In this document: positions 44,005 through 52,113 of the stretch, one piece after another
Numbering within the stretch: the stretch's first letter is position 1
Layout of the letters: every line of letters begins with the position of its first letter
Source of the DNA: Oscillospiraceae bacterium
Lineage (GTDB): Bacteria > Bacillota_A > Clostridia > Oscillospirales > CAG-272
Assembly (NCBI GenBank): GCA_015063335.1
Contig: SVUH01000005.1
Coordinates: 10,127 to 74,126, forward strand
Length of the DNA: 64,000 nucleotides
Reading direction: 5' to 3'
Program-made: the position numbers and the translations under genes
The notes under the pieces: generated by a model
What the model was told of the DNA's origin: nothing
The model's database searches: none
The model's input: only the letters and a program-made list of their open reading frames with translations

Positions 44005-44247
44005 ATGAGCGTAAACGGCAAATACGAATACAAAATCGAAATCGATACCATGGAAGATGCAAAAAACCTTGTTGCTATCTCTACGAAGCTTCAGGGAAAA
44101 ATAATTCTTAAGAGCGGCACAAAGTTTTCTGTTAACGCAAAGAGCTTGCTCGGAGTCGTTCTTGCGAAAAGACTTAATTGGAACGATCTCACCATCGTGA
44201 TGGATAACGACTACTATCGCGAATATCAAAAATACATTATAGATTGA
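44005..44247 (+). CDS. HPr-like domain protein without the active histidine
   Basis: 80 residues that match the HPr fold in pattern: YEYKIEIDTMEDAKNLVAISTK, then SVNAKSLLGVVLAK. The second element equals the regulatory site around Ser 46 of HPr (KSxxGV; here Ser 47). The first element lacks the HARPA box with the phosphorylated His 15. It could therefore be a Crh-like regulatory protein or an unrelated role of the fold, not a PTS phosphocarrier. The ATG at 44005 follows GAAAGGAAAGG. Monocistronic, with its own promoter and terminator, behind the mgl operon. Confidence 0.7.
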   Translation: MSVNGKYEYKIEIDTMEDAKNLVAISTKLQGKIILKSGTKFSVNAKSLLGVVLAKRLNWNDLTIVMDNDYYREYQKYIID

Positions 44248-44338
44248 TATTTATAAATTTGGTGAGGGATCGTCAGTAAACTTATAAGTATTTCGTTCCG
44301 CTGTTTAAACTGTTCTCTGAATACACTAAAAAATCACG

Positions 44339-44372
44339 GAGCCGCGCTCTTATGAGCGCGGCTCTTTAAGTT
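44339..44372 (+). terminator. Terminator after the HPr-like gene
   Basis: Perfect eleven-base stem GAGCCGCGCTC / GAGCGCGGCTC, loop TTAT, followed by TTTAAGTTTTA. Confidence 0.85.
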
Positions 44373-44390
44373 TTATTTCAATGACAAATG

Positions 44391-45173
44391 TTACCATCGG
44401 GAAGTTTTCTTATTAATTTTCTTTTGCCTATTTTTCTTTTTCAAAAGAAAAGCAGGGGAGAATATTCTGATAGAGTCGCGTATCAACGACGGCAGGCGGC
44501 GAGGCTCAAGAAAGCAGCGCCAAAGCCATTCAAGACGCATTTTGCGTATAAGCCGCGGAGCGCGGGGAAGTCGCCCCGACCAAACGTCAAGGCTGCCACC
44601 AAGCCCCATAAAAATTTTAACGTATGAAAGGGAATTGGCATTTTCGCATATCCAGCTTTCCTGCAACGGAAATCCCATGCAAACGAGCAAAATGTCGGGG
44701 GAGCAGTTATTGATATGCCGTATGACGGCTCGGTTTTCCTCGCTGTCCTCGGAGAGGTCAAAATAGCCGTGATGTGTACCGCAGACGTGGAGCGTGGGAA
44801 GCTCCCGACAAAGATTTTCTGCCGCTCTCTCGGCAACGCCGTCCTTTGCGCCGAGAAGATACACGGAATATCCGTTTTCTGCTGCGTAGCGCAAAAGCGC
44901 GTAAGCCGCATCAATGCCGGGGATAGGCGTTACGCTGTGCCTGTACTTTGTGCGGGCAAGTATTGATATGCCGACTCCGTCGGGGAGCAGCATGTCCGCC
45001 CTGTCGAGAAGCCCTGCAAGATGGCGGTCGTCGGATACCGCGCGCATGATTGCAAGATTTGGGGTAAAGATAAGTAATCTTTTCTTGCTTTTAAGCGCAC
45101 ATATCATTTTTTTTAAGGCGTCGGCAGGAGTTATGTCCTTAAATTCGATCCCGTAAAGATAGTAGCTGCTCAT
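44391..45173 (-). CDS. WecG/TagA/CpsF family glycosyltransferase
   Basis: 260-residue GT26 enzyme that transfers an N-acetylhexosamine-type sugar to a lipid-linked sugar in wall teichoic acid or capsule precursor synthesis. Motifs: FTPNLAIMRA near residue 36, LLPDGVGISILARTKY near 62, PGIDAAYALL near 84, YLLGAKDGVAE near 105, VCMGFPLQESWI near 165 and the C-terminal MRLEWLWRCFLEPRRL. The last 20 or so residues (LLKKKNRQKKINKKTSRW) are encoded by a degenerate copy of the repeat found after mutL. Monocistronic, start after AAGGAG. Confidence 0.9.
   Translation of the reverse strand: MSSYYLYGIEFKDITPADALKKMICALKSKKRLLIFTPNLAIMRAVSDDRHLAGLLDRADMLLPDGVGISILARTKYRHSVTPIPGIDAAYALLRYAAENGYSVYLLGAKDGVAERAAENLCRELPTLHVCGTHHGYFDLSEDSEENRAVIRHINNCSPDILLVCMGFPLQESWICENANSLSYVKIFMGLGGSLDVWSGRLPRAPRLIRKMRLEWLWRCFLEPRRLPSLIRDSIRIFSPAFLLKKKNRQKKINKKTSRW
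44405..44456 (-). repeat. Degenerate copy of the mutL-tgt repeat unit
   Basis: On the minus strand the stretch CTGCTTTTCTTTTG...AAAGAAAAATAGGCAAAAGAAAAT aligns with the unit at 19051 with a few changes. As after mutL, it points in the direction of the gene it follows, but here it runs through the last codons of the glycosyltransferase. Confidence 0.65.
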
Positions 45174-45239
45174 TTTTTATCTCCTTAATACAGTTATGAT
45201 ATTATTTTATCTCTTTTTGGAAAAAATATCGGGATTTTA

Positions 45240-45268
45240 TTGACTTTTTTATTAATATGATTTATAAT
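45240..45268 (+). promoter_or_regulatory. Promoter of proS
   Basis: TTGACT (45240-45245) and TATAAT (45263-45268) with a 17-base spacer; leader too short for a T-box. Confidence 0.85.
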
Positions 45269-45323
45269 ATAGTAATGTAAAGTCGCAAAAGACAAAAGAT
45301 GACAAAAGTTGAGAGGAACAAGC

Positions 45324-46763
45324 ATGGCAAACGATAAGAAAATGGTAGAACAGATCACGTCGATGGACGTTGACTTTGCTCAGTGGTACACGGACGTAGT
45401 AAAAAAGGCGGAGCTGGTAGATTATTCAGGCGTAAAGGGCTGTATGGTGATCCGTCCTTACGGATACGCTATCTGGGAGAATATTCAGCACGATCTTGAC
45501 GCGAGATTTAAAAAGCTCGGACACGAGAACGTTTATATGCCAATGTTTATTCCCGAATCCTTGCTTCAGAAGGAAAAGGATCACGTTGCGGGCTTTGCGC
45601 CCGAGTGCGCGATCGTAACCATAGGCGGACAGAACAGACTTTCCGAAAGACTTATCGTTCGTCCTACCTCGGAAACGCTTTTCTGTGAGCACTATAAGAG
45701 CATTATTCATTCCTACCGCGATCTTCCGAAGCTTTATAACCAGTGGTGTAACGTCGTAAGATGGGAAAAGACTACCCGTCCTTTCCTTCGCACCTCGGAG
45801 TTCTTGTGGCAGGAGGGACACACCATGCACGAGAACGAGGCAGAAGCAAGAGAGGAAACCTTGCGTATGCTTAAGTGCTACGAGGACTTTTACCGTGAAA
45901 CCCTTGCTATCCCCGCAGTAACGGGACGCAAGACGGAAAAGGAAAAGTTCGCGGGCGCTATGGAAACGTATACTATCGAGCCTATGATGCACAACGGAGT
46001 TGCGCTTCAGGGTGGTACGTCGCACTACTTTGGCGACGGCTTTGCAAGAGCGTTTGATATAACTTATACCGACAGAGATAATAAGGTTTGCTATCCTCAC
46101 CAGACCTCATGGGGCGTTTCTACGAGAATGATAGGTGCTATTATCATGACACACGGTGACGATAACGGACTTATCCTTCCTCCTAAGGTAGCCCCCATTC
46201 AGGTGGCTATTATCCCCGTTGCACAGCATAAGGAGGGAGTGCTTGAAAAGGCTAACGAGCTTAAGGCTGTTCTTGAGGAGAAGTTCAGAGTCAAGCTTGA
46301 CGACAGCGACAACTCCACGGGCTGGAAGTATAGCCAGTATGAGATGAAGGGTGTTCCGCTTCGTCTTGAGCTTGGTCCGCGCGATATTGAGAATAATTCC
46401 TGCGTGCTTGTCAGCCGCGTGACACGTCAGAAGACATTCGTATCTCTTGACAATATCGTCGAGGAGGTTGAAAAGGCGCTAAATGCTGTTCACGAAGAGC
46501 TTTACGCGCGTGCGCTTGCAAATCTTGAGGAAAAGATGAGCGTTGCTCACGACCACGACGAGTTCCTTGATATCGCAGAGAACCACCCCGGCTTTATAAA
46601 GGCTATGTGGTGCGGTGAGACCGAGTGCGAGGATAAGCTTAAGGAGGAAACGGGTGGAGTTAAATCCCGTTGTATTCCTTTCGTTGAGGAAAACATTTCC
46701 GACAAGTGCGTTTGTTGCGGAAAGCCTGCAAAGCACATGGTAGTTTTCGGAAGACAGTATTAA
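45324..46763 (+). CDS. proS: Prolyl-tRNA synthetase, archaeal/eukaryotic type
   Basis: Charges tRNA-Pro. 479 residues, without the editing insert of the long bacterial type. Class II motif 1 region [14 protein letters not shown] near residue 36, motif 2 [27 protein letters not shown] segment (here [20 protein letters not shown]) near 148, and the C-terminal zinc-type domain ending in [19 protein letters not shown] use the ATG at 45324, six bases after GAGAGGA, rather than the TTG at 45309. Confidence 0.95.
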   Translation: MANDKKMVEQITSMDVDFAQWYTDVVKKAELVDYSGVKGCMVIRPYGYAIWENIQHDLDARFKKLGHENVYMPMFIPESLLQKEKDHVAGFAPECAIVTIGGQNRLSERLIVRPTSETLFCEHYKSIIHSYRDLPKLYNQWCNVVRWEKTTRPFLRTSEFLWQEGHTMHENEAEAREETLRMLKCYEDFYRETLAIPAVTGRKTEKEKFAGAMETYTIEPMMHNGVALQGGTSHYFGDGFARAFDITYTDRDNKVCYPHQTSWGVSTRMIGAIIMTHGDDNGLILPPKVAPIQVAIIPVAQHKEGVLEKANELKAVLEEKFRVKLDDSDNSTGWKYSQYEMKGVPLRLELGPRDIENNSCVLVSRVTRQKTFVSLDNIVEEVEKALNAVHEELYARALANLEEKMSVAHDHDEFLDIAENHPGFIKAMWCGETECEDKLKEETGGVKSRCIPFVEENISDKCVCCGKPAKHMVVFGRQY

Positions 46764-46775
46764 TAAGATAAATTT

Positions 46776-46807
46776 ACAGGCGGTGCCAAGGCTTTGACGC
46801 CGCCTGT
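46776..46807 (+). terminator. Hairpin after proS
   Basis: ACAGGCGG / CCGCCTGT with a 16-base loop, followed by ATTGTAATTT; a weak terminator at best. Confidence 0.5.
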
Positions 46808-46833
46808 ATTGTAATTTATGAAAGGAGAGCGCT

Positions 46834-47961
46834 ATGAAAATTTTCGGACTTACTCTTGGCGAGCGTATAAAGAAAATAGATCCGATTATTTTTATAACGG
46901 TCGCCTTTTTGTCGTTTATGAGTATTCTTACTATTTTCGGAAGCGTTGAAAACTTCGGAAAGAGTAAGCTTGTGATGCAGGTCGCAATGACCGTTATGGG
47001 AACTGTGGCAGTTTTTGTGCTTGCCAATATAGACTACAAGATTTTCGTTGATAAGCTATATCTGATTTTGTTTGTTGGCTCAGTGCTTCTGCTTATCGTT
47101 ACACTGATTTTCGGTATAACGGGAACTAACATGGAAACTGCGAATAAGAGCTGGATAAAGATTCCAATTATAAATATCGCGGTACAGCCGTCGGAGTTTG
47201 TAAAAATAGCGTTTTTGTGTACCTTTTCAAAGCACATTGACACCGTTAAGGAAAAAATAAACAAGCCGCTTACGCTTCTCGGCTTGCTTTTGCACTCGGG
47301 TGTTATTGTGGGGCTGATACTTATTTCGGGAGACCTCGGAGTTGCGCTCGTTTATATCGGAATTATAATCATTATGCTGTTTTGCGCAGGACTGTCCGCT
47401 TGGTATTTCTTCGCAATGCTCGCCATTGCCGTTATAGCGTTTCCGTTCATTTGGGAGTTCTTGCAGCCCTATCAGCAAAACCGAATAATATACGGCTTTG
47501 CTCCGCACCTCGATGCCGAGGGCTTTGGCAGACAGCCTCTTATGAGCCGTGAGGTCATTTCGCGCGGCGGATTTTTAGGAATTGGACTGTTTGAGCACGG
47601 AATGTACGAGGACTTAACCGCCTCACACACAGACTTTATTTTTGCGACAGTTTGTGAAAAGTTCGGATTTGTCGGCGGCGCGCTCGTTGTGGTAGCGCTT
47701 GTAGTTCTTACCGCAAGACTTTTCTGGCTCGGAATGAAGTGCCGTGATATATCGGGCAGACTTATATGCTGCGGTTGCGGCGCGGTCATAATAATACAAA
47801 CGCTTGAAAATCTTTGGATGTGCTTAGCTCTCGTTCCCGTTGTCGGAATAACCTTGCCGTTTGTCAGCGCAGGCGGCTCGTCGCTCCTTGCTATGTATAT
47901 GCTCGTAGGACTTGCACACAGCGTGTCGGCTCACGAGAAAAAGTTTTACTTTACCCGATAA
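46834..47961 (+). CDS. rodA: SEDS family peptidoglycan polymerase (RodA/FtsW)
   Basis: Membrane glycosyltransferase that polymerises lipid II. 375 residues, ten helices. SEDS features: KSWIKIPIINIAVQPSEFVKIA (in part) near residue 107, SGDLGVALVY near 165, and the C-terminal VVGITLPFVSAGGSSLLAMYMLVGL (in part). The first motif and the size fit RodA more than FtsW, but no penicillin-binding partner is adjacent to settle it. AAAGGAG precedes the start. Confidence 0.87.
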   Translation: MKIFGLTLGERIKKIDPIIFITVAFLSFMSILTIFGSVENFGKSKLVMQVAMTVMGTVAVFVLANIDYKIFVDKLYLILFVGSVLLLIVTLIFGITGTNMETANKSWIKIPIINIAVQPSEFVKIAFLCTFSKHIDTVKEKINKPLTLLGLLLHSGVIVGLILISGDLGVALVYIGIIIIMLFCAGLSAWYFFAMLAIAVIAFPFIWEFLQPYQQNRIIYGFAPHLDAEGFGRQPLMSREVISRGGFLGIGLFEHGMYEDLTASHTDFIFATVCEKFGFVGGALVVVALVVLTARLFWLGMKCRDISGRLICCGCGAVIIIQTLENLWMCLALVPVVGITLPFVSAGGSSLLAMYMLVGLAHSVSAHEKKFYFTR

Positions 47962-47987
47962 ATCAAATACAAAACTTCATTTAGCAT

Positions 47988-48042
47988 AAAAATCCTCTTT
48001 CATAAATATAATTGAGTAGAATTATATTGCGGGAGGATTTTT
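47988..48042 (+). promoter_or_regulatory. Long hairpin covering the ribosome-binding site of the DUF4830 gene
   Basis: AAAAATCCTC (47988-47997) pairs perfectly with GAGGATTTTT (48033-48042), which ends on the base before the ATG and includes most of the GGGAGG site. An inner stem AATATAATT / AATTATATT stacks below a six-base loop. If transcribed in full it would hide the ribosome-binding site; it could also act as the rodA terminator. Confidence 0.5.
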
Positions 48043-48522
48043 ATGTTTATCTATTCTTTAAAGGCGAGCACGATAAAGTTTTGTGCGGTGTTGTGCGTAG
48101 CTCTTGCCACACTAATTACGCTTATTGCGTTTATTCCCGTTGTAGCAGTCGGAGATGACGTGTCCGCGTCTGCCGACGGAAAAATAAATTACGGCGGAAT
48201 AAAGACAAACGAGGACAGAATTGCTTTTCTCGGACAGTTTGGCTGGCAGGTAAAGCCTGATGCCATCGAGAGCGTCGAGGTGAGCGTGCCCGAGCAGTTT
48301 GACAAGATCTTTTCGGCATACAACGAGATACAAAAATCTCAGGGCTTGGACCTTTCCAAATATAAGGGCAAAAAGGTCTACCGATATACATACGAGATCA
48401 CCAATTACGACGGATACAGCGGAACGGTTTACGCAAATATCCTCGTTTACAGAAACAAGGTTATCGGCGGTGACGTTTGCTCTGCCGACATCAAGGGATT
48501 TATGCATGGCTTAAATAAATGA
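48043..48522 (+). CDS. DUF4830 domain protein
   Basis: 159 residues: one N-terminal membrane helix (about residues 10-34) and an extracytoplasmic DUF4830 domain, recognised by FLGQFGWQVKPDAIESVEVSVPEQF (in part), YNEIQKSQGLDLSKYKGKKV (in part) and YTYEITNY. The family is common in Clostridia and has no known function. It follows rodA in the same direction and may be cell-envelope related. A hairpin overlaps its ribosome-binding site. Confidence 0.85.
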   Translation: MFIYSLKASTIKFCAVLCVALATLITLIAFIPVVAVGDDVSASADGKINYGGIKTNEDRIAFLGQFGWQVKPDAIESVEVSVPEQFDKIFSAYNEIQKSQGLDLSKYKGKKVYRYTYEITNYDGYSGTVYANILVYRNKVIGGDVCSADIKGFMHGLNK

Positions 48523-48532
48523 AGAATATAAA

Positions 48533-48573
48533 AAAGAGCAACTGCAGGGTAAAACACCTGTAATTGCTCTTTT
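48533..48573. terminator. Bidirectional terminator
   Basis: AAAAGAGCAA / TTGCTCTTTT with an inner CAGG / CCTG stem, A-rich on the left and T-rich on the right, between convergent genes. Confidence 0.85.
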
Positions 48574-48577
48574 ATGT

Positions 48578-50179
48578 TTATTTTATAATAAAATCGGGGT
48601 CAATAAACGTGTCGTTATAGCTTACCGCAACACAGAATCCGTCCTGCTCATTGTTCGGAAACGCTCCCGTTTTTCCTATCACGTCACCCGCGCTCACCGT
48701 ATCTCCAACGGATACGTCCGCTGACGATAGATAAAGATACCAGGTTCTAATACCGAGCCCTGAGTCAATTGCAACGAATTTTGAGCCGGAAAGGGTTCCG
48801 ACAGCAATCACTCTACCGCCCATGAGCGCACCGACAGAAGCGCCGCGCGTATCCTTGCATACGTACGTATCACAGAATGAGGGAGTGCCGTCGCCCTCGG
48901 GATCGCTCTCTCCAAAGCCGAGCACCTTTTCAAACACTTCGGGGTTTTGCGAATAAGTGGCAGATGTAAAGAAAACGTACTTGAGGGGCGCTGAATTTAT
49001 CGCCGATGGGGTTAAGCCTATGTCCTCTGAGACGGTCATGAACTCTTTTGACGTGTAGAGGAACGGCTCAGCAGCCGAAAGAGTAAACGAACGGGAAGAA
49101 GCGCCGTAGTTGAGTGTAAAATCAACGCTTTCCTTGCCCTCTAACAAGCTCCACGGAAGCACGGCGTATGCTTCATTTCCACTTATGATAAATTTTAAAT
49201 AAAAGCTGCTGTCATCAGATTTAAACGAAAGCTTTGAAGCCTCGGAGACCTCGGTGATCCTTACGAAAGCGAACTCACCGACGGAAAGCTTGTCAGTGCT
49301 TAGGAAAAACTCGGAGCGGTTGTGTATCTCCGCTGTAAAATCGTACGTGGCAGTTCCGCGAAATTCACGCTCGCCGTGATCTTCCCATTGTGCTGATATA
49401 AGAATACGTATGCCGCTGTGGTTATTAAGAGGTAAATTTTCAAGTTCATCGAGGGTGCATTCGAGCCGCTCATCACCGTCAAATACTTCAACAAAAACGG
49501 AGTCGGGCGCGCTTGTAAAGGAAAGGGAAATGCTTTCCGAAAAGATGTAGGGAATACCCGTATTGGCCTTTTCTATCTTTTCTGCTAAAAGGTCTATGCC
49601 GTCTCTGTTTTTGTAGTACCACGACGTATCACACAGGAGCACCGTGTCACCGTCGGCGGTGGTAAGACTTGGGGGAGAAGCAACGCTGTAAAGCGTTTCG
49701 GCAAATTTAGAGCCGAGGAAAAGCTCGTTGTCATTGTCCTCGATAGAGTAATATCTTCCGTCGCTGCCCGTGCAATACGCGCCCTCGCCGGTCATAGAGA
49801 AAAAGCATTTAAGCTTTTCGGTCTTTACGTCGCTTTTGAGCTCTACTATAAGCGGCTCTATCTCAAGCGGCTCCACGTCGCTCGCGCTTATAGGCTCTAA
49901 GCTTTCATGGATATTCGTGAATATGTCTACCAAGGAATTTTCGTCCTCGGTATCTGCCGTCATATTCTCAAAAAAAAGCAGGCGCGAATTCTTGTCGTAA
50001 AGGGAAACGGTATGTATTTTGGCGGAATCTTCAAAATTAAACTGCGACTGAATGACTGTAATTATCGCAAACGTGCTGGGGAGAAGAACAGTCATGGCGA
50101 CGACTAGCGCAACTACAACACGCTTGAACGTAAGCTTGCTCTTTAATTTAAGTGTTAAATTTTTTACGTATTTGCCCAA
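48578..50179 (-). CDS. Membrane-anchored protein with degenerate LytM (M23) domain
   Basis: 533 residues: a basic N-terminus, one membrane helix (20-43), a long extracytoplasmic region (50-430) without known fold, and a C-terminal LytM/M23 domain (436-533). The fold is clear from GALMGGRVIAVG, IDSGLGIRTWYLYLSS and VSVGDTVSAGDVIGKTG. All zinc ligands are missing: the HxxxD region is FCDTYVC, YxHL is YLYL, and the HxH strand is GFCVAVS. It is thus probably a non-enzymatic scaffold or activator, as other degenerate LytM proteins are. Convergent with the DUF4830 gene. Confidence 0.83.
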   Translation of the reverse strand: MGKYVKNLTLKLKSKLTFKRVVVALVVAMTVLLPSTFAIITVIQSQFNFEDSAKIHTVSLYDKNSRLLFFENMTADTEDENSLVDIFTNIHESLEPISASDVEPLEIEPLIVELKSDVKTEKLKCFFSMTGEGAYCTGSDGRYYSIEDNDNELFLGSKFAETLYSVASPPSLTTADGDTVLLCDTSWYYKNRDGIDLLAEKIEKANTGIPYIFSESISLSFTSAPDSVFVEVFDGDERLECTLDELENLPLNNHSGIRILISAQWEDHGEREFRGTATYDFTAEIHNRSEFFLSTDKLSVGEFAFVRITEVSEASKLSFKSDDSSFYLKFIISGNEAYAVLPWSLLEGKESVDFTLNYGASSRSFTLSAAEPFLYTSKEFMTVSEDIGLTPSAINSAPLKYVFFTSATYSQNPEVFEKVLGFGESDPEGDGTPSFCDTYVCKDTRGASVGALMGGRVIAVGTLSGSKFVAIDSGLGIRTWYLYLSSADVSVGDTVSAGDVIGKTGAFPNNEQDGFCVAVSYNDTFIDPDFIIK

Positions 50180-50257
50180 GACGTCACCCCCCTCTTAAAA
50201 TAAATAAAATATATAAGAATATTATACAACATAAGAGGGAGTAGGTCAAGAGTTTTT

Positions 50258-50896
50258 TTAAATTAGAGCATAGGAAAGACCGTAGCTTTTGGCGTAAGAG
50301 GCGGCAAACGAGCCGTTATGGCAATAAAGCGTCACCGAAGAGCCCGTGCTGCCAAAGGCGTCGTAGCCGATATCCTCTACGCTTTTTGGCACCGTGACGG
50401 AATGGAGCTTTGGGCAGTTTTCAAAGACGAACCACCCGAGCTCCTTTACACCGTTTGAAATAATGACGCTCTTAATATCAGTGCCCGCAAACGCTCTGTC
50501 ACCGATCGCGCGAACGGCATAGCCGTCAATAGAGGAGGGGATCACTACGTTTTTGTCAGTTCCGTTGTATTTGGTTATGGTTGCGGTGTCCTCACTTACC
50601 GTGTAGCTGAATACCTCGAGGGACGCTTGGGTGTCAGCCGTGTCTGAGAGGGTGTCGGACGCGGCGGAGTCCGTCTCCCCCTTGAGAGCGGAAAGCTCTG
50701 CGAGCAGCTCTGCAAGCAGCTTTGCGCTTTCCGAGTCAGCCGCGCTTTGGTTTTCGCGAAGGTCGGCTATCTGACTTTCAAGAGCGGAAATATCGCCTTG
50801 ATCGTTGTCGTGCGCCTTACTCACGGCGCACGAGGTCGATATAAGTAAGAGAGTGAGCGCACAGATAATAAAAGATATTTTTCTCATTTTAATCAT
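50258..50896 (-). CDS. Lipoprotein with coiled coil and short leucine-rich repeat domain
   Basis: 212 residues. Lipoprotein signal with lipobox STSC (Cys 23); a heptad-like coiled coil at about 35-75 (ALESQIADLREN, AKLLAELLAELSALKG); a Ser/Asp/Thr linker; and a BspA/LRR_5-type domain from about 95 (GYAVRAIGDRAFAG, GWFVFENCPKLHSVTVP, GYDAFGS). Likely a surface-exposed adhesin-like or structural lipoprotein. ATG at 50896 with AAGGAG seven bases upstream. Lies 78 bases upstream of the LytM gene, same strand, so possibly co-transcribed. Confidence 0.83.
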   Translation of the reverse strand: MIKMRKISFIICALTLLLISTSCAVSKAHDNDQGDISALESQIADLRENQSAADSESAKLLAELLAELSALKGETDSAASDTLSDTADTQASLEVFSYTVSEDTATITKYNGTDKNVVIPSSIDGYAVRAIGDRAFAGTDIKSVIISNGVKELGWFVFENCPKLHSVTVPKSVEDIGYDAFGSTGSSVTLYCHNGSFAASYAKSYGLSYALI

Positions 50897-51016
50897 TGTA
50901 AACTCCTTTTTTTATATGTATATGCTAAAAGCATAGCACGATACGCTTGCTAAAACAATAAAATTTGGTCGAATATAAAAAAAGGAAATTTAATAAAACT
51001 TTTTTCCGAAAACGTA

Positions 51017-51045
51017 TTGACAAATGTATCGCTTTGAGGTATAAT
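51017..51045 (+). promoter_or_regulatory. Consensus promoter of tRNA-Met
   Basis: TTGACA (51017-51022) and TATAAT (51040-51045) with a 17-base spacer, 18 bases before the tRNA. Confidence 0.9.
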
Positions 51046-51063
51046 ATTCAAGTCCGCAATAGC

Positions 51064-51140
51064 GGGCCATTAGCTCAGTTGGTTAGAGCAACCGGCTCAT
51101 AACCGGTTGGTCCGGGGTTCGAGTCCCTGATGGCCCACCA
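51064..51140 (+). tRNA. tRNA-Met (CAT), elongator type
   Basis: Acceptor stem GGGCCAT / ATGGCCC is fully paired, D-arm TAGCTCAGTTGGTTAGAGCA, anticodon stem ACCGG-CTCATAA-CCGGT with anticodon CAT, variable loop TGGTC, T-arm CGGGGTTCGAGTCCCTG and an encoded CCA end. A paired first base pair and the anticodon stem argue against the initiator. A tRNA-Ile2 with lysidine at C34 is the remaining alternative but less likely. No second tRNA is adjacent. Confidence 0.95.
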
Positions 51141-51174
51141 AAAAAGCACATCTGCAAAGCAGATGTGCTTTTTT
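51141..51174 (+). terminator. Terminator after tRNA-Met
   Basis: GCACATCTGC-AAA-GCAGATGTGC with A5 before and T6 after. Confidence 0.93.
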
Positions 51175-51215
51175 CGTTTTAGTATAAAAACACCCGAAAT
51201 CCATATAATAAGTTA

Positions 51216-51244
51216 TTGACAAAAATAGTTTTTTGTGGTAATAT
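51216..51244 (+). promoter_or_regulatory. Promoter of the acyltransferase/GT8 operon
   Basis: TTGACA (51216-51221) and TAATAT (51239-51244) with a 17-base spacer, 74 bases before the first gene. Confidence 0.75.
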
Positions 51245-51318
51245 AGTATCAAATACTACATAGAGCAGTATGAACAAGCACGATAGATAATATTTATATC
51301 GATGTAAGGCGAGGGATT

Positions 51319-52113
51319 ATGGATAAGAGGAAAATAATTTATTACAGCGACGAATTGAACGATGACTTTTCCGTAAAGCAGATAAAGCCCAAGAGAATAG
51401 ACGAAAATTATAAATACTGCAATGACTCGCTTTTGGGAAAAACGGCTCATTTTTTCTGGTACAGAATAATTTTTACACCGATTGCATTTTTCTATAACAA
51501 AGCAGTGTTTCATCACGAGATAAAAGGGAATAATATTCTTAAAGACTTTAAGGGTGAGGGGTATTTTTTATACGGAAATCATACGCAGGATATAGGCGAC
51601 GCATTTATTCCGCATTTTATAAATCTGCCAAAGCGGAATTACGTAATTGTAAATCCCGCAAACGTGTCGATCCCCGTGCTTGGACATATAACCCCCGCGC
51701 TCGGTGCGCTGCCTTTGCCGGATAGCGTGAAGGCGTATAAAAAATTTTTGGCGGCGGTCGAGCAAGGAATAAGCGAAAAAAATGGAATAATTATTTACCC
51801 CGAGGCGCACGTCTGGCCATACTACACCAAAATCCGCCCATTTAGGGACGACTCCTTTTACTATCCCGTGAAGCTCGGCGCGCCGTCGTTTTGCTTTACG
51901 AATACCTATCAAAAAAGAAGATTTTCAAGAAAGCCGAGGATAGTTACCTACGTTGACGGTCCGTTTTATCCCGACTTCTCGCTTACTCCCAAGGCAAGCA
52001 GAAAGGAGCTGCGCGACAGAATATATAGGACGATGTGCCGTCGCTCGCAAAGTTCTTCTGTGGAGCAAATAAAATACGTAAAATGTGTAAGAAAAGAGTC
52101 TACAAATGATTAA
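51319..52113 (+). CDS. PlsC-like 1-acylglycerol-phosphate-type acyltransferase
   Basis: 264 residues. The acyltransferase fold is shown by LYGNHTQDIGDA near residue 85, where the usual His-x4-Asp appears as His 88 with Asp 91 or Asp 94, by GIIIYPEAHVWPYY near 155 (the PEG-like motif as PEA) and by IRPFRDDSFYYPVKLGAP. These enzymes acylate a glycerol-phosphate or another hydroxyl at the inner membrane face. First gene of a three-gene operon with two glycosyltransferase genes; overlaps the next by eight bases. The acceptor is unknown; the operon suggests a glycolipid. Confidence 0.8.
   Translation: MDKRKIIYYSDELNDDFSVKQIKPKRIDENYKYCNDSLLGKTAHFFWYRIIFTPIAFFYNKAVFHHEIKGNNILKDFKGEGYFLYGNHTQDIGDAFIPHFINLPKRNYVIVNPANVSIPVLGHITPALGALPLPDSVKAYKKFLAAVEQGISEKNGIIIYPEAHVWPYYTKIRPFRDDSFYYPVKLGAPSFCFTNTYQKRRFSRKPRIVTYVDGPFYPDFSLTPKASRKELRDRIYRTMCRRSQSSSVEQIKYVKCVRKESTND

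Noticed and set aside
48578..50179. Active M23 endopeptidase
   Set aside because: None of the zinc ligands is present.
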